This document shows positions 8,383 to 16,377 of a stretch of 51,681 nucleotides of DNA, in pieces (the first letter of the stretch is position 1; each line of letters begins with the position of its first letter). The stretch lies in the IMG/VR virus record IMGVR_UViG_3300047392_000113, positions 119,152 through 170,832 of that record, one strand, 5' to 3'. This DNA is from a virus. The notes beneath the pieces were generated by a model. That model was not told the origin of the DNA. It was given only the letters and a program-made list of their open reading frames with translations, and did no database searches. The position numbers were made by a program, and so were the translations under genes.

Positions 8383-8967
8383 ATGGCAGAAGATATTAAA
8401 GACGTCAACGCAAAGATTGACGAAGCAGAAGCAGCAATGAAGAAGTATGCTAGCAAGGACACAGTTATCAGCATCGGTGGTTACGAATTTACACCTGCTA
8501 AGTTAATGGTTGCGTTCACTATCGTATCATCCACTCTTGGTGGTTTATATGGCGCTTTCGAAGTTTACAAAGACTATCAGTCTATGAAGAAACGTATTGC
8601 TGAGTATGTTGCTCCAGACTTGTCTGACCTAAACAAGAAGATGGAAATTACAATGCAGAACTCTGAAAAGTCTGTACAATACACACAAGATATCAAGAAC
8701 GATTTGAAGAATGATATTCGTCGTGTTGAAGGTGTAGCTGAGAGCGTTGAGCGTAGCACTAAACAAGCACAGCGTGAGACTGACCAATCCATTCAAGCAG
8801 TTCGTAGTGAAATGACAGCAGTTCGTTCTGAAGTTAGATCAGCTACTAAAGAAGTTGATAACAATATGAAGCAACTATCTCGTGAGACTGATGCTCATTT
8901 GAAACAGATTGAACGAACAGTTGATGTTAAGATTCAAAAGGCTTTGGACAATCCATTAGCTAAATAA
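8383..8967 (+). CDS. Single-pass membrane protein with coiled coil
   Basis: The protein is 194 aa. One hydrophobic helix near residues 45-65 (LMVAFTIVSSTLGGLYGAF) is followed by a long heptad-rich coiled coil up to the end. The ATG at 8383 has AGGAGA upstream; a longer in-frame extension reaching back to 8320 would overlap the previous gene by more than 60 bp and is not needed. It sits between two membrane/secreted genes; it could tether a complex to the inner membrane. Function unknown. Confidence 0.8.
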   Translation: MAEDIKDVNAKIDEAEAAMKKYASKDTVISIGGYEFTPAKLMVAFTIVSSTLGGLYGAFEVYKDYQSMKKRIAEYVAPDLSDLNKKMEITMQNSEKSVQYTQDIKNDLKNDIRRVEGVAESVERSTKQAQRETDQSIQAVRSEMTAVRSEVRSATKEVDNNMKQLSRETDAHLKQIERTVDVKIQKALDNPLAK

Positions 8968-8988
8968 TTGATGTTATAAGGAGTAAAG

Positions 8989-9528
8989 ATGGCAGAAGAA
9001 GTAAAGAAAGCGCCAACACGTAGTGAACGTGAGGCAGCTATTAAAGATAAAGCTGGTTTAGTTATTGTTGTTATGGCTTTGTTATTGGCCATTAATACTT
9101 ACTTTGCAAACAGTTTTAGTAGTGCAGCAATGACTAACTTGCTAAAGGCATCCAACACATATGGATTCTTTCAATCTAAGTCTATTAAACAATCAATTGC
9201 TGAAGGTCAACTAGAAGAAGCAAAATCTAAAGGTGATAAAGATCGTGTAGAAAAATTGCAAGCTAAGATTGATCGCTACGAATCTGATCCAAAATCTGGT
9301 GAAGGTAAACGAGAATTGCTTGAAAAGGCAAGAGCACAAGAAGCTGCAAGAGATGAGGCTCGTGTACATAGCCCATGGGTAACTTTCTCTGGTATGCTAT
9401 TCCAACTTGCAATCGTCCTACTATCTGCTTCAATTATTGCAGTTGATATGCGTATGTATTATGCATCTTGGGGTGTTGGAGCACTAGGTGTGGTACTATT
9501 ATTGCAAGGAATATTCTTATGGGTTTAA
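8989..9528 (+). CDS. DUF4337-like membrane protein
   Basis: The protein is 179 aa. The layout fits DUF4337: a basic N-terminus, a hydrophobic helix (about 25-42) ending in NTYFANSF, a soluble helical stretch with YGFFQSKSIKQ near residue 58, then two C-terminal membrane helices (about 130-150 and 160-178). Preceded by AAGGAG. The biochemical role of the family is unknown. Last of the membrane-protein block before a terminator. Confidence 0.75.
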   Translation: MAEEVKKAPTRSEREAAIKDKAGLVIVVMALLLAINTYFANSFSSAAMTNLLKASNTYGFFQSKSIKQSIAEGQLEEAKSKGDKDRVEKLQAKIDRYESDPKSGEGKRELLEKARAQEAARDEARVHSPWVTFSGMLFQLAIVLLSASIIAVDMRMYYASWGVGALGVVLLLQGIFLWV

Positions 9529-9578
9529 GTCAAGAAGAGGGTTGCCCAGTATGTGGAGGCAAACACCCTAAGAAGTAA
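9519..9578 (+). CDS. Candidate 19-aa CxxC microprotein
   Basis: ATG 9519 lies inside the end of the upstream membrane gene, 8 bases after AAGGA. It encodes a 19-residue peptide containing C-P-V-C-G-G-K-H, half a zinc knuckle. Many phage micro-genes look like this, but length alone gives no statistical support. Confidence 0.4.
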   Translation: MGLSQEEGCPVCGGKHPKK

Positions 9579-9600
9579 GTAAGCACTTACTAACTAAAGA

Positions 9601-9622
9601 CCCCACCTTGTGTGGGGTTTTA
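9601..9622 (+). terminator. Rho-independent terminator
   Basis: CCCCAC (9601-9606) pairs with GTGGGG (9612-9617) across a 5-nt loop, followed by TTTTAC. It ends the 4.9-9.6 kb operon. A palindrome with AGTAAG/CTTACT lies just upstream (9573-9592). Confidence 0.8.
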
Positions 9623-9632
9623 CATTTAAGGC

Positions 9633-9661
9633 TTGACATTTACTTGACTTTAGGGCATAAT
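9633..9661 (+). promoter_or_regulatory. Sigma70-type promoter
   Basis: TTGACA (9633-9638), 17-bp spacer, CATAAT (9656-9661). Drives the small-gene operon beginning at 9690; immediately downstream of a terminator. Confidence 0.85.
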
Positions 9662-9689
9662 AACTGTGTTAGGGTTGATTAGGAATGTT

Positions 9690-9854
9690 ATGAGAACTAT
9701 CGATGAGATCAATGCTGATCTGCTAGAAATTGCAGAAGAACTCCGTCAAGAACAGACGGATGCTGAGTACGAAGATTTTATGGATCTGATGTACTACTGC
9801 TGGGAATGTGAACAATACGATCGTGATATGGAGTTGTACAATGAATTCGGTTGA
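9690..9854 (+). CDS. Small acidic protein
   Basis: The protein is 54 aa, strongly acidic and helical (M-R-T-I-D-E-I start, C-W-E-C in the middle). The upstream GTG 9666 would lie at or before the predicted transcription start, so ATG 9690, preceded by TAGGA, was chosen. First gene of the operon; overlaps the MazG-like gene by 14 bp. Function unknown. Confidence 0.65.
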   Translation: MRTIDEINADLLEIAEELRQEQTDAEYEDFMDLMYYCWECEQYDRDMELYNEFG

Positions 9855-10113
9855 AAATGAGATTATGCTTATCTGCCAAGAGGAATGTGCAGAAGTAACG
9901 CAAGCAATTAGTAAGGTTTTCCGTTTTGGGATGGAATCAACCCACAATGGGGCATCTAATCGTAGTCGTCTAACTGAAGAAGTTGGTGACTTGCTTTGTA
10001 TGATTGAGTTGATGATTGAACATAAGATTCTTGATGCACAAGCAGTTGGTCAAGCTGGATTGAAAAAGCGTGAGAAACTACTGAAGTGGTCGTCTATTGG
10101 AGCTAAACAATGA
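9841..10113 (+). CDS. MazG-like nucleotide pyrophosphohydrolase
   Basis: The protein is 90 aa. The all-alpha NTP-PPase pattern is present: E-E-x-x-E (QEECAEVTQA, residues about 12-21) and EEVGD-LL near 46-52, the magnesium-binding residues. Such enzymes hydrolyse (d)NTPs or (p)ppGpp-like substrates; MazG-type proteins are common in T4-like phages. The domain is minimal but within the size of phage versions. Start and stop overlap neighbours. Confidence 0.8.
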   Translation: MNSVENEIMLICQEECAEVTQAISKVFRFGMESTHNGASNRSRLTEEVGDLLCMIELMIEHKILDAQAVGQAGLKKREKLLKWSSIGAKQ

Positions 10114-10361
10114 ACGAACGAATTCGCAAACTCGCTGAACAGGCTGGATGCACTATTGATGGCATGGGATATGGCGAAGGGAATGTTGAAAAGTTCGCCG
10201 AGTTGATTGTGCAGGAATGTATTGAGCAGGTAAGAGGAGAATTTCTGCCTGTGCTAGAAGATAAAGAAATGATGAAAGACACACATTGGGATGGTTACAT
10301 TCAATGCGGTGTTGATAGTGTTGTAGCAATTAGAGAACATTTTTACGGGGTTGAGGAATGA
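10110..10361 (+). CDS. Conserved small phage protein
   Basis: The protein is 83 aa, unknown. The layout N-E-R-I-R-K-L-A-E-Q-A-G followed by K-F-A-E-L-I-V-Q-E-C is a common pattern in small phage proteins. The next gene shares it (FAEKIVQECI), so the two are probably paralogues from a tandem duplication. Overlaps both neighbours by 4 bp. Confidence 0.7.
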   Translation: MNERIRKLAEQAGCTIDGMGYGEGNVEKFAELIVQECIEQVRGEFLPVLEDKEMMKDTHWDGYIQCGVDSVVAIREHFYGVEE

Positions 10362-10621
10362 ACAAAGGATTGATTCGAGACTTGGCTATTACTGGCGGCA
10401 TATATGACTGTATCACCGATCCCTACGATAAGTTAAAGAATGGTGACCCATACAGTAGTGTCATGATTGATCTGGAACGATTTGCCGAAAAGATTGTTCA
10501 GGAGTGTATCCGTTGCTGTGAGCAAGTTATCAGTGATCCTGTTCCTGAATCAGTAGATACTTGGTTAAATGGTGGTTCGCAATGTATTGACGAGATTAAA
10601 CAACATTTTGGAGCTAAATAA
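10358..10621 (+). CDS. Conserved small phage protein (paralogue of the upstream gene)
   Basis: The protein is 87 aa. It shares the central F-A-E-K-I-V-Q-E-C-I and the C-terminal I-x-H-F pattern with the 83-aa protein just upstream. Function unknown. Start overlaps upstream stop by 4 bp. Confidence 0.7.
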   Translation: MNKGLIRDLAITGGIYDCITDPYDKLKNGDPYSSVMIDLERFAEKIVQECIRCCEQVISDPVPESVDTWLNGGSQCIDEIKQHFGAK

Positions 10622-10842
10622 TGATCCAAATTGAAAACCTAACACCTGAGCAGGTGGAAATGCTTGACACTATGTGGTCTCTTGATACATTCGAAGATTA
10701 TTGCGAGTATCTGGACACATTGAGTTCTGAAGATCGCAAGATGGCTGAGAGTCTTTCTCAGATTGTGATTCTTGCAGAAATAGATGAGTTGCTTGGACAA
10801 TGCGTCGAAGCTAAAGAAGTGTTACAAAAATTTGCCTTGTAA
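10621..10842 (+). CDS. Small acidic protein of unknown function
   Basis: The protein is 73 aa, acidic, probably all helical (NLTPEQVEMLDTMWSLDT start). TAATG overlap with the previous gene. Last gene before an internal promoter. Not recognised. Confidence 0.65.
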   Translation: MIQIENLTPEQVEMLDTMWSLDTFEDYCEYLDTLSSEDRKMAESLSQIVILAEIDELLGQCVEAKEVLQKFAL

Positions 10843-10860
10843 GAGAATACCGTGTATAAT
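10832..10860 (+). promoter_or_regulatory. Sigma70-type promoter
   Basis: TTGCCT (10832-10837), 17-bp spacer, TATAAT (10855-10860). The -35 lies in the end of the upstream gene. The downstream ATG 10867 is about at the predicted start of transcription, so the first gene may be leaderless or also read from upstream. Confidence 0.7.
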
Positions 10861-10866
10861 AAACCT

Positions 10867-11007
10867 ATGAAACCTAAAAACCTTGTTGCCAAGGATTTAA
10901 GGACTCCAAAGTACCGCATGCGTGTGGTGGAGTCTAAGGTTCATTACACACGCAAAACTAAGCACAAAGGACATGCAAATGGAATACCCGCACAAGCTGG
11001 TTATTGA
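10867..11007 (+). CDS. ArfA-like ribosome-rescue peptide
   Basis: The protein is 46 aa. The middle (P-K-Y-R-M-R-V-V-E-S-K then Y-T-R-K-T-K-H-K-G) parallels the ArfA core of E. coli (P-L-F-R-Q-R-V-E then the basic R-K-G-K-H segment), which recruits release factor 2 to stalled ribosomes. Length is short but the known active part of ArfA is similar. Assignment is by pattern only. A GGQ protein encoded at 45213 could be a functional partner. Confidence 0.55.
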   Translation: MKPKNLVAKDLRTPKYRMRVVESKVHYTRKTKHKGHANGIPAQAGY

Positions 11008-11176
11008 AGAAATCCCTGTTCCTGCAGGATATATCCGAACTATGATTGAATCCGATATGGTAAGTTATAAAACAACCAAAGAGTTTTATGCAACCGCAGA
11101 AGAGTTTTTAGCCTTCTGGCAACCATTAGTAGAACATTATGAAAGAGTGAAAAATGCAAACAGTATTCAAAACTGA
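10979..11176 (+). CDS. Small protein of unknown function
   Basis: The protein is 65 aa. AAAGG sits 8 nt before ATG 10979, favouring it over ATG 10973. It overlaps the ArfA-like frame by 29 bp and the next gene by 23 bp. No recognised domain; C-terminal helix. Confidence 0.65.
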   Translation: MEYPHKLVIEEIPVPAGYIRTMIESDMVSYKTTKEFYATAEEFLAFWQPLVEHYERVKNANSIQN

Positions 11177-11450
11177 TCGAGAATTCGAAGAATTTAAAAC
11201 ATGGACTCTAGGACTACTTCATGACCGAAATGCAAAAGATTTGCGCATTACTTTTACCAAACGGGATGGCGCTGAACGGGAGATGCGATGCACCCTCGTC
11301 GAAGAAGCCATCCCTCAAGAGAAACAACCCAAAACCCAAAGTGAAGGTAGCCAGACTGCTGGATCCGCAGTTCGGGTCTTTGATGTTGAAAAGCAAGAGT
11401 GGAGATCGTTCCGCTGGGATTCTGTAACTAAAGTGAGTGTTGACCTATGA
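11154..11450 (+). CDS. DUF2693-like SH3-fold small protein
   Basis: The protein is 98 aa. An ITFTKRDG strand, a mid-protein R-C-T-L and a C-terminal V-F-D-V-E-K-x-x-W-R-S-F-R-W-D-S-V block match the phage DUF2693 pattern (small beta barrel). Role unknown. Overlaps both neighbours. Confidence 0.7.
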   Translation: MQTVFKTDREFEEFKTWTLGLLHDRNAKDLRITFTKRDGAEREMRCTLVEEAIPQEKQPKTQSEGSQTAGSAVRVFDVEKQEWRSFRWDSVTKVSVDL

Positions 11451-11629
11451 AATACCTTTTTATTGTTGCGATTGTTATCGCCCTCGTTGTTCTTATGCCA
11501 TTTGCCACTATCTGGTCTATTAACACCCTATTTGGACTTACCATTCCATGGACATTTGATACTTGGTGTGCGTCACTAATTCTTAGTGGTGTTGTTGGTG
11601 GGTCAACTGGACTATCATTTAAGAAATGA
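11447..11629 (+). CDS. Small two-helix membrane protein
   Basis: The protein is 60 aa. Hydrophobic helix at residues 3-22, a conserved-looking F-A-T-I-W-x-x-N-T-L-F turn, and a second helix at about 41-57. Such 60-aa proteins recur in many phages; function unknown. Confidence 0.7.
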   Translation: MKYLFIVAIVIALVVLMPFATIWSINTLFGLTIPWTFDTWCASLILSGVVGGSTGLSFKK

Positions 11630-12453
11630 TTCTAGATTATCCTGCCTACCATAATGGCAGTTTCTGTAAAGTCCGAGATCTACAGGTATCCATCTTAGAT
11701 CTCGGCTTTATTCATTCTGATGCAACTTATGATGTTATTGCAATTAAAGACGGTGAGTTTGTCAATCTAGATGCACACTTGACTCGCTTTAAGAAAAGTT
11801 GCGAAGGGTGGCGTATTCCTCTGCAATATACCGTTGAAGATCTTGAAGCAATTCTTCGTGTGCTGCACGTTAAAGTGCCATTGGATATTAAAGACTGCTT
11901 AGTTTGGATCGCTGTCACTCGTGGTATTCCTACTTCTGGAAACCCACGTGATCTGGCTTCTTGTGAGCCAAATTTCTACGCTTATATTAAACCTTATTTT
12001 GGTTTCAATAGTAGCAATTCTGCTACTGTGTGTCTCGCAAAGCAAAAGCGCAACGACGCTATCGACCAAACAATGAAGAACTTTGCTTGGAATGATCTAA
12101 ACCTTGCACAGTGGGAAGCTATTGATCGTGGTTATGATACAGCGATTCTAGTTGATCGTCGTGGATATGTAACAGAAGGTCCAGGATTTAATGTTGGGAT
12201 GATTCAAGGAGATACTGTCTATGCGCCAGAATCGAATCGTTTGAGTGGCACAGTTATGGAATTTGTTCGATATCGCTGTGTGAAAGAAGGTCTATCATTC
12301 AAGTATTCTGATATCAAACCAGAAGTATTTCTTCATTATGCTGATGCTATGTTTCTAACATCAACTGCTGGTAATGTTATTACTGTTACCGAATTTGAAG
12401 ATAGAACATTCCACGATAATGAGATTTTAACATGGTTGAAGAACGTCATCTAA
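11626..12453 (+). CDS. Class IV PLP aminotransferase (branched-chain / D-amino acid type)
   Basis: The protein is 275 aa, the right length for fold-type IV PLP enzymes. Lys151 in TMKNFAWNDLN is the likely PLP lysine. GYVTEGPGFNV near 185 matches the family G-x-V-x-E-G-x-x-x-N motif, and a D-A-x-F-L-T-S-T block near 240 completes the cofactor site. It transfers amino groups between an amino acid and a 2-oxo acid; whether branched-chain, D-amino acid or aminodeoxychorismate type cannot be told. It overlaps the hydrolase gene by 22 bp, implying a shared pathway. An unusual phage cargo gene. Confidence 0.85.
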   Translation: MILDYPAYHNGSFCKVRDLQVSILDLGFIHSDATYDVIAIKDGEFVNLDAHLTRFKKSCEGWRIPLQYTVEDLEAILRVLHVKVPLDIKDCLVWIAVTRGIPTSGNPRDLASCEPNFYAYIKPYFGFNSSNSATVCLAKQKRNDAIDQTMKNFAWNDLNLAQWEAIDRGYDTAILVDRRGYVTEGPGFNVGMIQGDTVYAPESNRLSGTVMEFVRYRCVKEGLSFKYSDIKPEVFLHYADAMFLTSTAGNVITVTEFEDRTFHDNEILTWLKNVI

Positions 12454-13265
12454 AAGAAACTTTTATTAAAACTTATACAGCAGATGGAAATAATCATCTG
12501 CTGTTTTTACTTCCAGGTCAGAGTTTATCCCCAAGAGTTTTCTGGGATTATCCTACTGAAGAAGGTAGCCATGCGCAATGGTTATGTTCTCAGGGTATTG
12601 ACGTTGTATTATTTGATCCAGTTGGTTATGGTAAAAGTAGATCATTTTATCCATATGATCGAATTGAATATGCTCGCCAGATTTTAGAAGCAACACATTC
12701 ATTGACAAAGGAATACGAGAATAAAGTTGTATTCGGGTTTTCTACTTCTACTGCACCAGCATTGATCGCTTCTCAACGATACTTTAATAAAGTTATTATC
12801 CATAGTCCTGTTATTCGACAAGATCCAAAGTATTTTGTTCCACATGGCGAAGTAATGGATGTTTCAATTGATAAACTAATTCAAAATAGAATTGGTAATA
12901 TTAGTGATAAACTAATTCCAAAACCAAATAGAGTAGATAATTGGCGTGAAAAGATTCTTTCTGTTATCGGTAATACAGAATGGAAAGTACCTGCCAAAGT
13001 AGTACATGATGTTGGAAACTTTTATCCAAAACGTGGTACAAATGGATTTAGTCCAGAATTAGTACCACCAGTATTAAGTATTATCGGTGAGTATGATTAT
13101 GAAATAACCACTGGCGGATATGCATTATTTAAACAGTATTTCCCCGATAATAAAGAGGTTATTATTCCTAATTCAACTCACTTTTCTATGTGGGAAAACG
13201 AGTACAAAATAACCCTACAGACTGTAAGGGATTATGTTAAGGGCTTGACCTTTTTGCCAACTTAG
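12432..13265 (+). CDS. Alpha/beta hydrolase
   Basis: The protein is 277 aa. An early LPGQSLS oxyanion-type loop, the nucleophile elbow G-F-S-T-S-T (Ser104; second Gly of GxSxG replaced), an acidic residue in GEYDYE near 219 and catalytic His in N-S-T-H-F near 247 give a full Ser/Asp/His triad. Substrate unknown. Translationally linked to the aminotransferase. It ends in TAG, one of the few amber stops in the window. Confidence 0.8.
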   Translation: MVEERHLKETFIKTYTADGNNHLLFLLPGQSLSPRVFWDYPTEEGSHAQWLCSQGIDVVLFDPVGYGKSRSFYPYDRIEYARQILEATHSLTKEYENKVVFGFSTSTAPALIASQRYFNKVIIHSPVIRQDPKYFVPHGEVMDVSIDKLIQNRIGNISDKLIPKPNRVDNWREKILSVIGNTEWKVPAKVVHDVGNFYPKRGTNGFSPELVPPVLSIIGEYDYEITTGGYALFKQYFPDNKEVIIPNSTHFSMWENEYKITLQTVRDYVKGLTFLPT

Positions 13266-13273
13266 GGTATAAT
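13245..13273 (+). promoter_or_regulatory. Sigma70-type promoter
   Basis: TTGACC (13245-13250), 17-bp spacer, TATAAT (13268-13273), 28 bp before the 366-aa gene. The -35 is inside the hydrolase gene. Confidence 0.85.
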
Positions 13274-13301
13274 AGATACATATTAAGGAGGCTAAGAACC
13301 T

Positions 13302-14402
13302 ATGGCTACAGCAACGAAACGTGCAAAAGCACACGCTACACTACGTAAGACTATCGATGAACCGATGCTGAATCAGGAGAACTATAACGTTTCTCTGACC
13401 AGCGCATTGGTTTGGTATCGTGACAACGTAGACGAAAAGAAGATTCGCAAATTTGCTATCGAATACTTCGCAAAACTCGGCAAGAAAAAAGAAGTTATTG
13501 CCATCAATAAAGCAAACGACTATGATGTTCGCCAACTTGGCGTTCTGTGTCGTCTTGTGTCAAATGAAAACGTGCTCAGCGATGAACACATGAAGACCAT
13601 CGATAACTTGGTCAATCATATCATCCGCAAAGAAGCATTACCCCAAAAGATTAAAGAAGATAAAACAGTTGTTGTTCCAGTGGCAACTGTATCAATCCAA
13701 GACCGCATGGACGAAAAGGCTCATGATTTGGCTGGAGAGATCGAAGGTGCAATCGATGAGTTTGTCACCAACAAAACATCGTTCTCTGCAAAGAACTATC
13801 TGGCAGCTAATCAAGTTGCAGCACCCATCGCAAAACGTATTGGTGACATTTTCGCAAAACGCATTCCAGAAATCAAGGAAGCGATTGAGGGGGATGATGA
13901 CCAACTCGTGGAAGGTTACTCGCACTTCAACAAGCGTGAATTGAAGAAGTTCTTGGCATTCTTGGAAGAGATCGTCTCTGACTGCCAGCAACAAGTACAA
14001 AATGCCAAGGCTAGTCGTGCACCACGTAAACGTAAAGCAGCATCTCCTGCCAAGGTAGTGGCTAAGATGAAGTACATGAAAGAGTTTGCAGAACTCAAAC
14101 TCAAGTCTTGCAAGCCAGAAGACATTTTGACTGCCACTGAACTGTGGGTGTATAATACTAAGTACCGTAAAGTGACTTTGTATAAAACTGATGGTGGAAC
14201 ACTGTCTGTTAAGGGTACGACAATCCTCGGGTTCGATGTCAAAGAATCCAAGACAATGACACTACGTAAGCCAGAAGAATTCTTCAAAGGACTTGCTATG
14301 GGTAAACGTGCTCTGAATGGTGCGTTTAAGAAATTGACAACCAAACCTTCTGCTCCAAATGGGCGAGTAAATGAAGAGTGTATTTTGCTGGGAGCATTTT
14401 AA
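13302..14402 (+). CDS. Conserved phage protein of unknown function
   Basis: The protein is 366 aa. Mostly helical and charged, with a basic linker (RAPRKRKAASPAK near residue 240) dividing an N-terminal helical part from a smaller C-terminal beta-rich domain (ATELWVYNTKYRKVTLY onward). Basic character suggests nucleic-acid contact, and it is followed immediately (TAATG) by RNase H, but I recognise no domain. AAGGAGG lies upstream, a strong ribosome binding site. Confidence 0.8.
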   Translation: MATATKRAKAHATLRKTIDEPMLNQENYNVSLTSALVWYRDNVDEKKIRKFAIEYFAKLGKKKEVIAINKANDYDVRQLGVLCRLVSNENVLSDEHMKTIDNLVNHIIRKEALPQKIKEDKTVVVPVATVSIQDRMDEKAHDLAGEIEGAIDEFVTNKTSFSAKNYLAANQVAAPIAKRIGDIFAKRIPEIKEAIEGDDDQLVEGYSHFNKRELKKFLAFLEEIVSDCQQQVQNAKASRAPRKRKAASPAKVVAKMKYMKEFAELKLKSCKPEDILTATELWVYNTKYRKVTLYKTDGGTLSVKGTTILGFDVKESKTMTLRKPEEFFKGLAMGKRALNGAFKKLTTKPSAPNGRVNEECILLGAF

Positions 14403-15307
14403 TGATTCTAATTGATTATAGCCAAGTTGCGCTTAGCACTATCCTTACGTTTCAACGAGAACTCAAAGGTACTGAGTCTGAGGTAAAGAACCTTATTCGT
14501 CACGTAACTCTTTCCACAATCAAATCTTACAAGCGTAAGTATGGTAAAGAATATGGAGAGATCGTTATCTGCTGTGATGGTCGTAAGTACTGGCGCAAGG
14601 AAATCTTTGAGCACTACAAAGCTAGTCGTAAAAAGATGCGTGAGGCTTCCGACCTTAACTGGAAACTAATCTTTGATACGCTATCAGAGATGCGTGAAGA
14701 TATCTCCAAGCATTTTCCTTACCGTGTTATTCATATCGATCGTGCAGAAGCAGACGATGTTATTGCATCAATGACTGTTTGGTGCCAGACTAATCAACTC
14801 AAACAAGAAGGTTTGGTTGAGGAACCGCAACCTATTCTTATTCTTTCTTCTGATAAAGACTTTAAGCAGTTGCAACTTCCACCATTCTCTGCGGGGAATG
14901 TGCGTCAGTGGTCACCTATGCAAAAGAAGTTTGTCACTGCCAGTAAGCAAGAGATTTTAGAATTTACGATTGAACATATCGTAAAGGGTGATACTGGTGA
15001 CGGTATCCCCAACATTTTGTCTGCCGATGATGTGTTTGTTAAGGGCGAACGTCAAAAACCTGTTAGTGCAAAACGTCTTGAAGAGTTTATGAAGGTTGGT
15101 CGTGCAGCTTGCCGTAGTGACGATGAGCGACGTAACTGGGATCGCAATGCTCGTCTTGTAGCATTCGATAACATCCCAACAGATATCGCAAACGAGATCT
15201 GGAACGCTTACCTAAATACTAAACCCACAGGTGACAAGATGTCGATTATGAACTACTTGATCGAACATCGTTGCCGTTTACTCCTAGATGAGATTGAGGA
15301 ATTTTGA
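14402..15307 (+). CDS. rnh: T4-type RNase H (5'-3' FEN-family nuclease)
   Basis: Removes RNA primers from lagging-strand fragments. The protein is 301 aa, close to T4 RNase H (305 aa). FEN-family acidic sites are visible: ILIDYSQ at the start, C-C-D-G-R-K-Y-W-R near 58, the E-A-D-D-V-I-A block near 118, SSDKDF-K-Q-L near 155 and the helix-hairpin region G-D-T-G-D-G-I-P-N near 198. ATG 14402 overlaps the upstream stop. Confidence 0.9.
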   Translation: MILIDYSQVALSTILTFQRELKGTESEVKNLIRHVTLSTIKSYKRKYGKEYGEIVICCDGRKYWRKEIFEHYKASRKKMREASDLNWKLIFDTLSEMREDISKHFPYRVIHIDRAEADDVIASMTVWCQTNQLKQEGLVEEPQPILILSSDKDFKQLQLPPFSAGNVRQWSPMQKKFVTASKQEILEFTIEHIVKGDTGDGIPNILSADDVFVKGERQKPVSAKRLEEFMKVGRAACRSDDERRNWDRNARLVAFDNIPTDIANEIWNAYLNTKPTGDKMSIMNYLIEHRCRLLLDEIEEF

Positions 15308-15750
15308 TGAGAAAATATGTAACAGAGGTATTTGCTGATATTAATGCAAACCCTAAATCGATAGAACAGTATGCAAAAGACCCACTGTATAATGTATTGC
15401 TTAAATCTTTATGCGAGCATGCATTTGATCCAGCAAAGAAGTGGCTTCTTCCAGAAGGACAACCGCCATTCAAAGTTGCTGCTGAACCACTGGGTATGAC
15501 CCCAACAAATCTTTATGGTGAACTGCGTAGACTTTATGTCTTCACTCGTGCGGATCTCAAGCCAGTCAAACGTGAACAACTATTCATCTCTTTGCTAGAA
15601 GGATTGCATCCAGATGAAGCTAAATTAATGTGCGCTATTAAAGATCAAACCCTACATAAACTTTATCCAAAGATTACTCGTAAGTTGGTCACTGATGCTG
15701 GCATTCTCCCACCTGTTGAGAAGAAAGCCAAAGAAAGTGGAACACCTTAA
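15307..15750 (+). CDS. Conserved T4-like phage protein
   Basis: The protein is 147 aa, helical. It follows RNase H with a TGATG overlap, in a position and with a pattern (D-P-L-Y-N-V-L-L-K-S, L-Y-G-E-L-R-R-L) I associate with a conserved small protein of T4-like cyanophages, possibly DUF6433. This is recollection only. Function unknown. Confidence 0.75.
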   Translation: MRKYVTEVFADINANPKSIEQYAKDPLYNVLLKSLCEHAFDPAKKWLLPEGQPPFKVAAEPLGMTPTNLYGELRRLYVFTRADLKPVKREQLFISLLEGLHPDEAKLMCAIKDQTLHKLYPKITRKLVTDAGILPPVEKKAKESGTP

Positions 15751-15949
15751 AGACGAAGACAGAGATTTCCTTCTTTTCCTTTTGAGTTTAGAAGAAGATG
15801 AGTTTAAAATGATGTTAGACTCAATGACTGATCAAGACGCTATGCGTGTTATGGTTATGATTCAGCAAGCCAAGGATGAAATCTTTGATCAGTGGATAGA
15901 AGAAAATGGCACACCACATGCTGATGAATTATTGGATAGAATTAAATGA
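15737..15949 (+). CDS. Small acidic helical protein
   Basis: The protein is 70 aa from GTG 15737; the frame is open further back to ATG 15695, which would enlarge the overlap to 56 bp and add a basic 14-residue leader. Neither start has a clear ribosome binding site. Acidic helices with D-E-D-R-D-F-L-L-F and a QQAKDEIFDQW end. Unknown. Confidence 0.6.
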   Translation: MEHLKDEDRDFLLFLLSLEEDEFKMMLDSMTDQDAMRVMVMIQQAKDEIFDQWIEENGTPHADELLDRIK

Positions 15950-16377
15950 AACAAAAGTGGGTTGATGCATTTATGGACACAGCGGAGCGATTTGCTCAGT
16001 TGTCCAGTGCCAAGAGGTTACAGGTCGGTGCGGTTGTCGTTAAGGATAACCGCATCATCTCAATCGGTTACAACGGAACACCAGCTGGTTGGGATAATAA
16101 TTGCGAGTATACTCCATATGATGACAACGGTGATCCTATGGACATTAAAACTAAACAAGAGGTCATTCATGCTGAAGCTAATGCGATCTCTAAGTTGGCA
16201 AGATCGAGCGAATCTGGTCTTGGCAGTGATATTTTTATTACTCACGCTCCTTGTGTGGATTGTGCCAAACTGATTTACGGTGCTGGTATAAATACGGTCT
16301 ACTACCGCAATTCTTACCGTGATACTAATGGGCTTGAATTTTTAGAAAAATGTGATATACAGGTGAATAAAGTATGA
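15946..16377 (+). CDS. dCMP deaminase
   Basis: Converts dCMP to dUMP, feeding ThyX. The protein is 143 aa. Zinc-site motifs H-A-E-A-N-A (His75, Glu77) and P-C-V-D-C-A (Cys103, Cys106) of the cytidine/deoxycytidylate deaminase family are intact, with the G-Y-N-G-T-P substrate loop near 41. Overlaps both neighbours by 4 bp. Confidence 0.95.
   Translation: MKQKWVDAFMDTAERFAQLSSAKRLQVGAVVVKDNRIISIGYNGTPAGWDNNCEYTPYDDNGDPMDIKTKQEVIHAEANAISKLARSSESGLGSDIFITHAPCVDCAKLIYGAGINTVYYRNSYRDTNGLEFLEKCDIQVNKV

Noticed and set aside
11221-11427. 68-codon frame overlapping the DUF2693-like gene
   Set aside because: No ribosome binding site and no codon shift in the outer frame, unlike the nested frames at 5249 and 29935.
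16286-16293. TATAAATA as a late promoter
   Set aside because: Lies within the dCMP deaminase coding sequence and is not near a gene start.
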